From Methanococcoides seepicolus (GTDB lineage: Archaea > Halobacteriota > Methanosarcinia > Methanosarcinales > Methanosarcinaceae), in the NCBI RefSeq assembly GCF_023684405.1, contig NZ_JAGSOI010000020.1:1-40510 (forward strand): 40,510 nt of DNA, written 5' to 3'. The position numbers and the translations under genes are program-made. The notes under the pieces were generated by a model. The model worked only from the letters and a program-made list of their open reading frames with translations. It had not been told where the DNA came from and made no database searches. This document shows, piece by piece, positions 25,356 to 34,082 of the stretch (positions within the stretch are counted from its first letter, which is position 1; the number at the start of each line of letters is the position of its first letter).

Positions 25356-26441
25356 TTAAAGAACGCTCTCCAAAAGCAGTCCAGTAATATCCTTTATCCT
25401 GAACTCTTTTCCTTCTTGTCGGCATACATCCTCAAGATGATGATAGCAGAACGGACAGTAAGAGACAACACCGTCAGGATAATCCTTTGTTTTTTCTATC
25501 GTTATCATGCCGACCTTTGATGAGATTTCCGGGAAGTTCGGTTTCACACCTGCAGGTCCTCCGCAGCATCCGTGTTTACCGCCAAACATCTCCTTGACCT
25601 CGACTTGCATGGACCTTAGTATCTCTCTTGGAATGTCTGACATCTCCAGAATGGCACAGGCATCTCGTATAGCTACTTTTCTGTCCAATGCCTTGGGAAC
25701 GAGCTTGCCTTCCTGTATCAGGTCTCTGAACAATTCAAGAGAATAGACCACTTCGAATTTAGGTTCCCTGAAAAGCCTGGCATATTCTTCCTTCAAGACA
25801 ATATAGCAGCCAGGACAGGAAGCTATTATCTTTTTAATCCCGAGGGATTCAAGATATTCGACATACTCTTTGGCGTATTCCTTTGCTTCTTCCATATGAC
25901 CGTTGTCAATGAGGAAAAGACCGCAGCATTTCTCTTCGGGTATAGCTCTTGGGGTGATACCTGCCTTGTTGAGCAGCTTGATGGTGGAGCGGGCGATATC
26001 CTGATGTGCAAATGCTATCCAACAACCGGTCATGTAAGCAACATCGGATGTTTCGGAAAGCTCGATCTCATCGTTTATCCAGGAGTTCCTCAGTGTGGCA
26101 TCCTTTCTTCCGGGGCTTCCGGCTTCGATGATGTTCTTGCATATCTGTGATGTTCTTGCAGGTTCCTTTCCCTGTTCTGCCAGTATCGTCCTTTCCCTCT
26201 GAATGATATCGGTGATCGGAATGTTCATGGGGCATACATCGTCACAGGCACCACATCTGGTGGAAAGATAAACATCGTCCACCTCGTCCTGATCAAGCTC
26301 ATCACCATCGATAAGTTTCTGTAAAAGCATTATCTTCGATCGGGGTGTATATTTGTTGTCCGTGACCTTTGCGATATGACAGACATCATAACATTTTCCA
26401 CAGTCTATACAATAACTAACGGCAAGCAGGTCTTCATCCAT
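25356..26441 (-). CDS. HdrD/GlpC-like Fe-S oxidoreductase with two CCG domains
   Basis: The 361-residue protein has two N-terminal [4Fe-4S] motifs (CIDCGKCYDVCH at about 11 and CGACDDVCP at about 63) and two cysteine-rich CCG domains (TGCW...EEKCCGLFLIDNG...CPGC, and KHGCCGGPAGV...CPFCYHHLEDVC). This is the HdrD, GlpC and LldE family, which binds special clusters for disulfide or quinone/methanophenazine-linked redox. It is soluble and has no adjacent HdrE cytochrome, so it is not the main heterodisulfide reductase. It is divergent, only 48 bases from a GntP-type permease, and might oxidise an organic acid imported by it; this is inference. Confidence 0.88.
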   Translation of the reverse strand: MDEDLLAVSYCIDCGKCYDVCHIAKVTDNKYTPRSKIMLLQKLIDGDELDQDEVDDVYLSTRCGACDDVCPMNIPITDIIQRERTILAEQGKEPARTSQICKNIIEAGSPGRKDATLRNSWINDEIELSETSDVAYMTGCWIAFAHQDIARSTIKLLNKAGITPRAIPEEKCCGLFLIDNGHMEEAKEYAKEYVEYLESLGIKKIIASCPGCYIVLKEEYARLFREPKFEVVYSLELFRDLIQEGKLVPKALDRKVAIRDACAILEMSDIPREILRSMQVEVKEMFGGKHGCCGGPAGVKPNFPEISSKVGMITIEKTKDYPDGVVSYCPFCYHHLEDVCRQEGKEFRIKDITGLLLESVL

Positions 26442-26489
26442 ATTATTGCTCCGATGCTATCATATATGTCCTGATACATCAAATCTCGT

Positions 26490-27746
26490 ATGGAATCCTT
26501 GCTTTTATTTGTTCTCACGATCATCTTCATCAGTGTCCTTACCATTCGGTATCATGTCACTCCTTTCTTGACCCTGATAGCAGCAGCTTTCCTTTTTGGG
26601 ACTTTCAGCGGAATGGACTGGCTCATACAGTATGTGACAGGTGGAGCAGGACGTATCTTTTCACTTCTGGGTATCCCCATCTATTGTGGTGCGGTCATTG
26701 CACAGTTATTAAGGCATGGTCATTTCATAGAAAAGATAGTCGAAGATGTAAAACGCACCATCAAGGCTCCTGACATGGCAGCCGGAGTTGTCGGTTATCT
26801 TCTTTCCATTCCTTTGATGTGCTGTCTTACTACCTATGTTGTGATGCTTCCTCTTATTGAACAGATGGAAAAGGAACAGTCTTCAGGCGGGAGACTTTTC
26901 TATATGGCAGCATTTGGAAGCGTGCTTTCCTTCGTGCTTATATTGCCGTTGCCGGTCATTTACAGCATGACCACGGCATTCGGAGTTTCCAATTCGGATA
27001 CTTTCAGTATCAATTTCATCACTGTCCCCCTTTCACTGTTCCTTCTGGGTGTAGGTTATGTGGTCGCAAAAAGGCTTTCTGGAGGCTATCAACATCCTCT
27101 TCCGGAGCTTTCGGGTTTGGTCGAACCTGCTATGCTCTCATTGCCACGATGGAAGGTCTGGTTGCCTATTGCATTGCCGATAATCTTGATATCTATTGGT
27201 TATCTGTTCTCCCCGCTTTCAATTATCAGCAACGTCAATATCGCCCTTGTGATATCCGTGTTCGTTTCCCTGATGCTTGTTGACGAAAAGCCTCGCAAGA
27301 TCGCCCTTGAGAAAGGAACGAAGAATGCAGGGATAATTCTCTTTGATCTGTGCGGTGCAGGTGCACTTGGTTTTGTGATAGCTGCCAGCAGTTTTCCGGA
27401 TGATGTTTTTACTATTATCAATGGCGTATTCCCTGTTGTTGTAGTTCCCTTCGTTCTGGCGGTCCTGATCCAAACGGCACAGGGTTCACGTATAGTTACA
27501 GCGGTCATAACGTCCACCATCGTTGCAGGAACTGATATTGTCACATCCGTTCCGACAGTTCCACTTATCCTTATGATAAGTGCCGGCACTTTGATAGTTT
27601 CCTATGTCAGTGACCCATATTTCTGGCTGATACAGCGTTCCACAGGTGACAGCATACCAACCGTTGTACGCAGGTTCACGCTTCCTCTTGCAGGTGCAGG
27701 TGTCCTTATATTTTGCTGTGCTATGGTCTTGTTCATGTTCGCATGA
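26490..27746 (+). CDS. GntP-family permease
   Basis: The 418-residue integral membrane protein has about 12 hydrophobic segments and the general features of the GntP gluconate/organic acid:H+ symporter family (TPFLTLIAAAFLFG near the start; QTAQGSRIVTAVITSTI in the C-terminal half; VSDPYFWLIQRSTGDS near the end). The substrate cannot be read from sequence. It is divergent from the HdrD-like gene and shares a very short promoter region, suggesting joint control. Confidence 0.78.
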   Translation: MESLLLFVLTIIFISVLTIRYHVTPFLTLIAAAFLFGTFSGMDWLIQYVTGGAGRIFSLLGIPIYCGAVIAQLLRHGHFIEKIVEDVKRTIKAPDMAAGVVGYLLSIPLMCCLTTYVVMLPLIEQMEKEQSSGGRLFYMAAFGSVLSFVLILPLPVIYSMTTAFGVSNSDTFSINFITVPLSLFLLGVGYVVAKRLSGGYQHPLPELSGLVEPAMLSLPRWKVWLPIALPIILISIGYLFSPLSIISNVNIALVISVFVSLMLVDEKPRKIALEKGTKNAGIILFDLCGAGALGFVIAASSFPDDVFTIINGVFPVVVVPFVLAVLIQTAQGSRIVTAVITSTIVAGTDIVTSVPTVPLILMISAGTLIVSYVSDPYFWLIQRSTGDSIPTVVRRFTLPLAGAGVLIFCCAMVLFMFA

Positions 27747-27790
27747 GTTCAAGGATAACTATAAGTTCCTATGAATTCCAACAATGATAC

Positions 27791-28315
27791 ATGCTTTCGG
27801 AAAGAATAGTGGTCACTAAAGATGATATTGTAAAACTGAACGTTGATGCAATCGTAAATGCTGCCAACAATTCTCTTCTTGGTGGCGGAGGTGTTGATGG
27901 TGCTATACATAAGGCTGCAGGACCACAACTTCTTGAGGAATGCAGATTTCTCGATGGATGTCTGACAGGTGAGGCTAAAATAACCTCAGGCTATCGTCTT
28001 CCTGCAAAATATGTCATCCACACGGCAGGTCCAATATGGAAAGGAGGCTTTTCGGGTGAGGATAGCATGTTGTCCAAATGTTACCGTAACTCTCTGAAGG
28101 TCGCTGTAAAGAACGGTGTCAGGACGATCGCTTTTCCCTCGATAAGTACGGGTGCATATGGTTTTCCTGTGGAGAAGGCGGCGAAGATAGCCATGCGTGA
28201 GATAGCTGGTTTTCTTGAGAAAAATGGGACCATTGAGAAGGTACTGGTTGTTTGTTTTAATGAGGAGGCTTTCAGGAGCTATTCGAATGCTCTTGAGGAA
28301 GTTTTGGGGAATTGA
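27791..28315 (+). CDS. macrodomain ADP-ribose/O-acetyl-ADP-ribose hydrolase
   Basis: The 174-residue protein is a single macrodomain of the MacroD type. The ligand-binding blocks are present: [20 protein letters not shown] (residues ~18-37), [15 protein letters not shown] and the phosphate loop [12 protein letters not shown]. Members remove ADP-ribose from proteins or deacetylate O-acetyl-ADP-ribose. It stands alone, 45 bases after the permease on the same strand. Its start is ATG 27791; another ATG at 27784 is out of frame. Confidence 0.95.
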   Translation: MLSERIVVTKDDIVKLNVDAIVNAANNSLLGGGGVDGAIHKAAGPQLLEECRFLDGCLTGEAKITSGYRLPAKYVIHTAGPIWKGGFSGEDSMLSKCYRNSLKVAVKNGVRTIAFPSISTGAYGFPVEKAAKIAMREIAGFLEKNGTIEKVLVVCFNEEAFRSYSNALEEVLGN

Positions 28316-28559
28316 TTTATCTCACATTTAATTACAAAGGGATATTTACCATGTGGTTTTCATCCCTCTCCCATTTGGTTTTGAATATTTTTATTGTTCT
28401 AAGAAAACAGTTGAATTTGACATGCTTACAACAGTGGCATCATATCATTAATTCGATAAAAAAATGAAATAAAAGATGTGAGCGATCTCATATCAAATAT
28501 AAGATTCTATGCTGCAAGATAAGCTAAGATCAAACTCTTAAAAATGGTGGATCAAAGGA

Positions 28560-29468
28560 TCACTCCACCATTTCCTCGTTCTCTTCTGCCCAGGAAGGCT
28601 GGTTTATGGCAAAGAACTCAAGGTCAAAAATCCCGGTGTTCTCCGTATGCTGCTTTGAATTCGCAGGTATGTGAACAAGCTTTCCTTTGCTAAGCTCAAA
28701 TGGTACATCCTCTATGTAGAGCAAACCTTCACCTTCAAGAACATAATATACCTCCGGGTTCTTCATCATGTGAGGTTCAATGGACTTGTCGGGCTTGATT
28801 ATTACGTGTGCAATGCTGTAATTAACATCCAGCTCTCTATCAGCTTTTGCCGGGTGGAATAAATTACCAATAAATACGTCTCCAAAGCGGCTGAAGTGTT
28901 CAAGATCTTCAACATCATTGGTGTAGATGTAGTCATTAACGTAAAAGCCGGAATGCACAAGGTATGTCTGATTATCGATAGAAGTTCTCTTAACGAAAGT
29001 GGACTTCTTAGAAGGAGTAGTTTCACCTGGCTTTGGCCAGTAGTAATTTACCCAGCCCTCGCCCTCTTCACATAAAGCAGTGTCTATAAGCATTCTGCCT
29101 AATGGTTCGCCGTTATAATCTTCAAGATCGTTCACATCTCCGCCCTCACCACTTACTTTAGGGGGGAAGACAACACGTATTCCTTCAGTCTTCCAGATGG
29201 TTATGTAGGAATCATCATGGTACCATTGACTGTCCTTTTCTCTGAATTCAGGAAATGCAAGCTCTCCTTTTTCATCTATCAGGTCAATAGCAGCATTGAC
29301 TTGGGACACGGTGTATTCTTTCTGGGATAAGAAGGTAGTCTGCTCTTCTTCAATTAGTTGTTCTTCCTGCTCATTAACGTTTGTATCGTCTGGCTGTACA
29401 CAGCCGGCAGCTGCCAACAACAGAACAGCAATGGACAAAATAAAAACTATCTTTTTAAGCTCTTTCAT
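28560..29468 (-). CDS. lipoprotein with Cache-like sensor domain and C-terminal cupin
   Basis: The 302-residue product has a lipoprotein signal (lipobox LLAAAGC, Cys23) and a low-complexity acidic linker. Residues ~55-180 resemble a single Cache domain (AAIDLIDEKGELAFPEFREK; GRMLIDTALCEEGEGWVNYYWPKPG). Residues ~215-290 form a cupin (IEPHMMKNPEVYYVLEGEGL, then HIPANSKQHTENTG), with metal-binding His/Glu positions. It should be tethered on the outer face of the membrane. The combination of a ligand-sensing Cache domain with a cupin in one lipoprotein is unusual to me; a binding or sensing role is inference. The ATG follows AGGTG. Confidence 0.75.
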   Translation of the reverse strand: MKELKKIVFILSIAVLLLAAAGCVQPDDTNVNEQEEQLIEEEQTTFLSQKEYTVSQVNAAIDLIDEKGELAFPEFREKDSQWYHDDSYITIWKTEGIRVVFPPKVSGEGGDVNDLEDYNGEPLGRMLIDTALCEEGEGWVNYYWPKPGETTPSKKSTFVKRTSIDNQTYLVHSGFYVNDYIYTNDVEDLEHFSRFGDVFIGNLFHPAKADRELDVNYSIAHVIIKPDKSIEPHMMKNPEVYYVLEGEGLLYIEDVPFELSKGKLVHIPANSKQHTENTGIFDLEFFAINQPSWAEENEEMVE

Positions 29469-30073
29469 ATTATAACACCTGTCCTATTAAAAAATAAATA
29501 TTAAAAGTAATTTTATAGTTGCAACAGTTTACTTGTTTGTCTGCATTGGGGGTCCACGCTGGACATTAAAGTGCAGTACGTAAACAGATGTTGTTTTCTA
29601 TCATGGATTTGAAATATACTCAAGAGTATTTTACAACATATATATATATCGTATAATGTCGCTGATATGAGTTTAAAATGGGATTAGCGAACTACTGAAT
29701 TTTGCTATCATACTCAAAAATATAGCTTAAAATTTGGTTTGATCTGTGGCTCTGTAGAAATCCTTATATGACGAAAGTATGAAGCTTGCATAACTTGTAC
29801 TTTTAACAAAGAAATATTGTCATGATTAAAATATTAGTTTTCTACAGGATGATCTTTCTCCATTTCCTATTAGATATGACTACAATACAGAGCTGTTCCT
29901 TCTAAAACATCTATGTACTTTTAGTTCCATTGATGTCCTTTTTCATTCAATAAATTGTATCATTTTACAAAAACAACTTCGAAACATTAATGTATGGTAC
30001 TTGTTAACAGATATCAACATCAGTGTGTGTTATGTGGTAGCATATATCAGGCAAAAAATGGCAAGTGATAATT
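29469..30073. other. long intergenic region with IS-derived mini-element
   Basis: These ~600 bases separate the lipoprotein from the symporter operon. A mini-element related to the trkH IS lies at 29748-29850. Before it is an alternating TA stretch (29639-29650) that could be a promoter. The remainder is AT-rich without an open frame I would support. Confidence 0.5.
29748..29850. mobile_element. MITE-like mini-element related to the trkH IS
   Basis: The left end GGCTCTGTAGAAATCC is identical to the outer 16 bases of the IS right terminus. About 85 bases further on, TAGTTTTCTACAG resembles the complement of the IS left terminus (TAGGTTTTCTACAG), but the outermost GCC is changed. No coding capacity lies between. 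It is either a miniature derivative that the IS transposase can act on or a decayed relic. Confidence 0.55.
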
Positions 30074-30193
30074 ATGTTAGGAATTGATGATCCTCAAATC
30101 TGGTTGGCATACATACTGTGCATTGTTAGTGCATTGGGTTGTATGGTGTATGGTCTTTTAAAGTGGAACGAAGAAGAAAGTGAGGAGTGGTGA
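30074..30193 (+). CDS. symporter small accessory protein (39 residues)
   Basis: The 39-residue peptide begins MLGIDDPQIWLAYILCIVSA and ends GLLKWNEEESEEW: one membrane helix followed by an acidic tail. Short proteins with the opening LGIDDPWIWLAY are known to be encoded just upstream of sodium:solute symporters and are thought to be accessory subunits. Its stop is three bases before the symporter ATG, so the two are translated together. Confidence 0.82.
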   Translation: MLGIDDPQIWLAYILCIVSALGCMVYGLLKWNEEESEEW

Positions 30194-30196
30194 TAA

Positions 30197-31789
30197 ATGG
30201 CGGTAAATACTTCAACTCTCGGTATCTTCATTCTTGTATATCTTCTCGCAGTCTTCTATTGTGGCTGGTTGGCTTACAAAAGGACGAAGGATGTAGATGA
30301 CTACATGCTTGCCGGACGGAAAGTAAATCCTTATATCCTTGCTCTTTCTTATGGTGCTGCTTTCATCAGTACAGCGGCTATCATCGGTTTTGGAGGAGTG
30401 ACGGGAACACTTGGTCTTGGAACTCTCTGGCTTGTGTTCATGAATATCTTTGTGGGTATCTTTATAGCGTTCGTGGTATTTGGTGCAAGGACCAGAAGGA
30501 TAGGTTTGAACCTTGGTGCTGTAACTTTCCCTGAACTTCTCGGAAGGCGTTTCCAGTCTCGTTTCATTCAAGGTTATTCCGGTGCTCTCATTGCCCTTTT
30601 TATGCCTCTCTATGCAGGTATCGTCCTTATTGGTGGTGCAAGGTTCATGGAAACCGCACTTTCAATAGATTACAATATTGCAGTACTTATCCTGATAGTC
30701 ATCGTAGCAGCTTATGTTATTACAGGTGGCCTGCTTGCTGTCATGTACACAGATGCACTTCAGGGAACTTTGATGCTTGTTGGAATGGCAATTCTTCTGG
30801 TACTGACCTATGCTAAGCTCGGAGGTGTCGTAGAAGCTCATCAGGCACTTACGAACCTTGCTCCAATGGTTCCTGAATCTCTTGCAGCAGGTGGTCATCA
30901 GGGCTGGACTGCAATGCCTGCATTTGGTTCTCCAATCTGGTGGACAATGGTTTCAACCATCATTCTTGGTGTTGGCATTGGTGTATTGGCACAGCCACAA
31001 CTTGCTGTCAGGTTCATGACAGTCGATAGTAAGAAATCTCTTAATAGAGCAGTTTTCGCAGGCGGTCCGTTCATTCTTATGATGGCAGGCGTAGCATACA
31101 TTGTAGGTGGTCTTTCAAACGTCCATTTCTTCAATACGGTGGAAATGATCTCTATCGATGTCGCAAAAGGAAATCTCGATCTTATCATGCCTGAATACAT
31201 TAACAGTGCAATGCCTGAATTGTTCATTATCTTTTTCATGATAACTTTACTTGCAGCGGCAATGTCCACATTAAGCTCACAATTTCACACAATGGGAACA
31301 GCTATAGGACATGATTTTTACCGTGAGTTCCTCATGAAAGGGAATGCAGGTAATACTGTTACTGTTACCAAATTAGGTATCATTGTGACCATTATATTCA
31401 GTGTCATACTTGCATACATTCTACCTGTCAGCATAATTGGAAGGGCAACAGCTATCTTCTTCGGACTTTGTGCAGCAGCTTTCCTTCCGATGTATATTGG
31501 TGCATTGTTCTGGAAGAGAATGACAAAAGAAGGCGCAATCGCGAGTTTGATCATAGGCACTTTCAGCAGCCTGTTCTGGCTGGCATTCGTGCATGTAAAG
31601 GAAGCAGCACCCCTTGGCATCTGCAAGGCTTTTTTTGGAACCGATACTTTACTTACAGGTACCTGGACAGTCGTTGACCCAATTCTTATTGCCGTTCCTC
31701 TTGCAATGGTAGCTGCAGTGAGTGTCAGTCTTTTGACAAAACCGCCATCAAAGGAACACCTTGATGCGTGTTATGGTAAGAAGTTCTGA
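30197..31789 (+). CDS. sodium:solute symporter (SSS family)
   Basis: The 530-residue protein has about 13 membrane helices and the SSS family pattern: DDYMLAGRKVNPYILALSYGAAFISTAA in the first third (Na+ site region), ITGGLLAVMYTDALQGTLM, and LLAAAMSTLSSQFHTMGTAIGHDFYREF in the second Na+ site. It couples Na+ entry to solute uptake; the solute (an amino acid, carboxylate or betaine) cannot be told. GGAG lies 11 bases before the ATG and inside the end of the small accessory gene. A hairpin/T-run terminator follows. Confidence 0.92.
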   Translation: MAVNTSTLGIFILVYLLAVFYCGWLAYKRTKDVDDYMLAGRKVNPYILALSYGAAFISTAAIIGFGGVTGTLGLGTLWLVFMNIFVGIFIAFVVFGARTRRIGLNLGAVTFPELLGRRFQSRFIQGYSGALIALFMPLYAGIVLIGGARFMETALSIDYNIAVLILIVIVAAYVITGGLLAVMYTDALQGTLMLVGMAILLVLTYAKLGGVVEAHQALTNLAPMVPESLAAGGHQGWTAMPAFGSPIWWTMVSTIILGVGIGVLAQPQLAVRFMTVDSKKSLNRAVFAGGPFILMMAGVAYIVGGLSNVHFFNTVEMISIDVAKGNLDLIMPEYINSAMPELFIIFFMITLLAAAMSTLSSQFHTMGTAIGHDFYREFLMKGNAGNTVTVTKLGIIVTIIFSVILAYILPVSIIGRATAIFFGLCAAAFLPMYIGALFWKRMTKEGAIASLIIGTFSSLFWLAFVHVKEAAPLGICKAFFGTDTLLTGTWTVVDPILIAVPLAMVAAVSVSLLTKPPSKEHLDACYGKKF

Positions 31790-31817
31790 TCTCAGTTCAT
31801 TGAAATATACAATTTTG

Positions 31818-31848
31818 GGCAGCATTTGGCTGCCTCTTTCTTTTTTTG
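31818..31848 (+). terminator. hairpin terminator after the symporter
   Basis: A 6-bp stem GGCAGC/GCTGCC (31818-31823 with 31829-31834) is followed by TCTTTCTTTTTTTG. It ends the accessory-symporter operon. Confidence 0.7.
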
Positions 31849-31870
31849 CCTTTTCAAAATGATGAACATC

Positions 31871-31878
31871 CTTATATA
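31871..31878 (+). promoter_or_regulatory. box A of the DUF1638 gene
   Basis: CTTATATA, a close match to the archaeal consensus, lies 53 bases before ATG 31924; a start near 31902 would give a leader of about 22 bases. Confidence 0.55.
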
Positions 31879-31923
31879 GTTCCGATAATCAACATTATCC
31901 AGCTATTGTATGAGGAATAACAG

Positions 31924-32733
31924 ATGCCTGTAATGAGTCTTATTGGATGCCGGATGTTCGAGGATGAGATAGTCCATCTGGTGGAGAACGATCCGCTGAT
32001 AGATGAGCTTATTGTGGTGGAGAACAAGGATTGTTCCCGTCTGGTGGAAAAGCTTGATGATGTCGGAATTTCCTACAAACTTGTTCCTGCAACATCCCTG
32101 AACTCTGCTTATAAGGGCAATTGTGCGGACAAATACTGTTTTATTATCAATATCCTTGAGTTCGCTCTGCATGCTATACCTCAAAACCTTAAATCTGAGG
32201 TATATAAGGCAGTTGAGGATATGGCCGACTTTTCTGATGGTGTCCTGTTGTTCTACGGGCTTTGTGGAAATGTTCTTGGCAAGATCGAGGAAGATCTTGG
32301 TGATTTGGATTGCAGGATCTGTATTCTTAAGGAAGAGAATGGCGAGATCGTTGATGATTGCATTGGAGCTGTACTTGGTGGCAGGGATGCATATCTTGAG
32401 CATCTTAAAAGTTTCAAGGGTGTGGGTACGTTCTTCCTTACTCCTATGTGGGCAGCCAATTGGGGAGATATGCTCGTTGCCGGAGGGTTTGGTAAAGACC
32501 CGAATGATGTTGAAACCTCAAAATGGGTGTTCGATTCCATTGGCTACAAGAAAGTTGCAAAATTGAATACCGGGCTTCATTACGAAAAGGAGTTCGATAA
32601 TATCGTCAAGGAATTTGCCAATATCTTTGAGTTCGATATTCTGAACATCGAAGGTACCCTTGACCTTGTGGAGAGATGCTATCGTGGTTTCAGGGATGAA
32701 ATTCTTGAAGGTCATCATGAAAAGCTCGATTGA
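31924..32733 (+). CDS. DUF1638 protein
   Basis: The 269-residue protein belongs to the DUF1638 family: the opening SLIGCRMFEDEIVHL, the block LLFYGLCGN (about 107) and the LTPMWAANWGDM segment (about 174). The family is common in methylotrophic methanogens and often lies near methylamine methyltransferase genes, but its function is not established. No methyltransferase gene is in this window. Conserved Cys residues near LCGN and DLDCRICIL suggest metal or corrinoid-related chemistry, which is only inference. Confidence 0.8.
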   Translation: MPVMSLIGCRMFEDEIVHLVENDPLIDELIVVENKDCSRLVEKLDDVGISYKLVPATSLNSAYKGNCADKYCFIINILEFALHAIPQNLKSEVYKAVEDMADFSDGVLLFYGLCGNVLGKIEEDLGDLDCRICILKEENGEIVDDCIGAVLGGRDAYLEHLKSFKGVGTFFLTPMWAANWGDMLVAGGFGKDPNDVETSKWVFDSIGYKKVAKLNTGLHYEKEFDNIVKEFANIFEFDILNIEGTLDLVERCYRGFRDEILEGHHEKLD

Positions 32734-32776
32734 GCATTCTTCATTTACGATTACGGGGTGTAGGGGCTAGAGAAAG

Positions 32777-32797
32777 CCCATGTTCTTTAGACATGGG
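32777..32797 (+). repeat. left-end hairpin of the tnpB element
   Basis: Perfect 7-bp stem CCCATGT/ACATGGG with loop TCTTTAG, the subterminal palindrome expected at an IS605-type end. Confidence 0.75.
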
Positions 32798-32872
32798 ATG
32801 AATCGCCCCCCACTTCTCTTTAATTAAGTTGTTATGGAATCCTTTTTAAGCAATTATGCCATATTGTATATT

Positions 32873-33970
32873 ATGCGTAAAACCTATCGTTATAGGTTAT
32901 ATCCCTCAAAAGCCCAGATGTCCAGATTAGGGGATACTCTGGAATCTTGTAGATGGGTCTATAATGAAACTGTTGCACTACGCAAAACATCATGGGAAAC
33001 CAATGAAGAATCAATATCTTTGTACACAACTAACAAAGAATTGACACAATGGAAAAAAGATAAACAGGAACTTAAACAGGTACATTCTCAAGTGTTGCAA
33101 AATGTACAGGTCAGAGTCGACCTTGCATATAAGGCATTTTTCAGACGTATCAAAAGTGGAGAAACTCCTGGTTATCCACGATTCAAAGGCAAAGGAAGAT
33201 ACGACAGTTTCACGTATCCTCAGTCTGGATTTGAAATAATCGATGATAGAACTATCAAGGTTTCTAAAATCGGTGAAATCAAAGCCAAAATTCATAGAGC
33301 TGTCATTGGGAATGTCAAAACAGCAACCATCAGACGTTATCCCACTGGTAAATGGTATGTCTGTTTTTCGACAGAATGTGACCTAATGCCAGAACCACAT
33401 AAAAATGATAACGCCATTGGGATAGATGTAGGAATTTCAAAGTTTGCTACATTATCAAATGGTTCATATATTCCGAATCCAAGATGGGTTAAACAAGAGG
33501 AAAAAAGTCTTGCAAAAGCTCAACGGAAAATGTCAAAGTTTGCGATGGGGTCGGACGGATGGTTAAAATCCTTAAAAGTAGTTCAAAGGATATACGAGAG
33601 AACTTCAAATAGACGTAAGGATTTCACACACAAACTCAGCAGATCACTTGTCGACAATTATGGCATCATTGTTTTTGAAGATCTGAATATTAAAGACATG
33701 GTTCAGAACAACCATCTCGCAAAGAGCATAATGGATGTTGCATGGAGGATGCTAATAGACACTATCAAGAATAAGGCAGAATGTGCTAGTTCAAAGGTAG
33801 TATTAGTCAATCCTGCATACACTTCCCAGATGTGTTCAAGGTGTGGAACGATTGTCAAAAAGGAATTGAAAGACCGAATACATAAATGTAATTGTTGTAA
33901 TCTTGAAATGGATAGAGATTTCAATGCATCTATCAATATACTGAGATTGGGTCTACAATCTCTTGGCTGA
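32873..33970 (+). CDS. tnpB: TnpB RNA-guided nuclease (IS605 OrfB)
   Basis: TnpB proteins are small RNA-guided DNA nucleases with a RuvC fold, using a guide RNA that overlaps the right end of the element. The start ATG 32873 gives the standard N-terminus MRKTYRYRLYPSKAQ; an ATG at 32834 would add 13 unrelated residues. The RuvC acidic residues are present in GIDVGISKFATLSNG (about 185), IVFEDLNIKDM (about 270) and DRDFNASINIL (about 350), and the zinc ribbon is CSRCGT...CNCC, with all four Cys. Length (365) is normal. It appears intact and may be active. Confidence 0.92.
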   Translation: MRKTYRYRLYPSKAQMSRLGDTLESCRWVYNETVALRKTSWETNEESISLYTTNKELTQWKKDKQELKQVHSQVLQNVQVRVDLAYKAFFRRIKSGETPGYPRFKGKGRYDSFTYPQSGFEIIDDRTIKVSKIGEIKAKIHRAVIGNVKTATIRRYPTGKWYVCFSTECDLMPEPHKNDNAIGIDVGISKFATLSNGSYIPNPRWVKQEEKSLAKAQRKMSKFAMGSDGWLKSLKVVQRIYERTSNRRKDFTHKLSRSLVDNYGIIVFEDLNIKDMVQNNHLAKSIMDVAWRMLIDTIKNKAECASSKVVLVNPAYTSQMCSRCGTIVKKELKDRIHKCNCCNLEMDRDFNASINILRLGLQSLG

Positions 33971-34013
33971 AAAACCATAGAAGCCCACGAACTTTAGTCG
34001 TGGGAGTAGTCAC
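33971..34013 (+). ncRNA. right end of the tnpB element, probable omega-RNA scaffold 3' part
   Basis: The hairpin CCCACGA-ACTTTAG-TCGTGGG (33984-34004) and the ending AGTAGTCAC follow the tnpB stop. In characterised IS605 elements the guide RNA extends from the end of tnpB through this terminal hairpin, with the guide taken from the flanking DNA (here from 34014 onward). The RNA is inferred from position and structure. Confidence 0.5.
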
Positions 34014-34082
34014 ATACTGTTATTAAGGATATTGTCAATGATTAAGGCAAAATTAAGTTATCTATAACTATGGTGATATTTC

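Larger units (their letters stand above)
32749..34013 (+). mobile_element. IS605-type (IS1341-like) element with tnpB only
   Basis: A tnpB gene is flanked by two hairpins of the same design: left CCCATGT-TCTTTAG-ACATGGG (32777-32797) and right CCCACGA-ACTTTAG-TCGTGGG (33984-34004), followed by AGTAGTCAC. The left boundary is placed after TTAC at 32745-32748, a common IS200/IS605-type insertion context; 32755 is also possible. No tnpA is present, so movement would need a transposase in trans. Confidence 0.75.
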
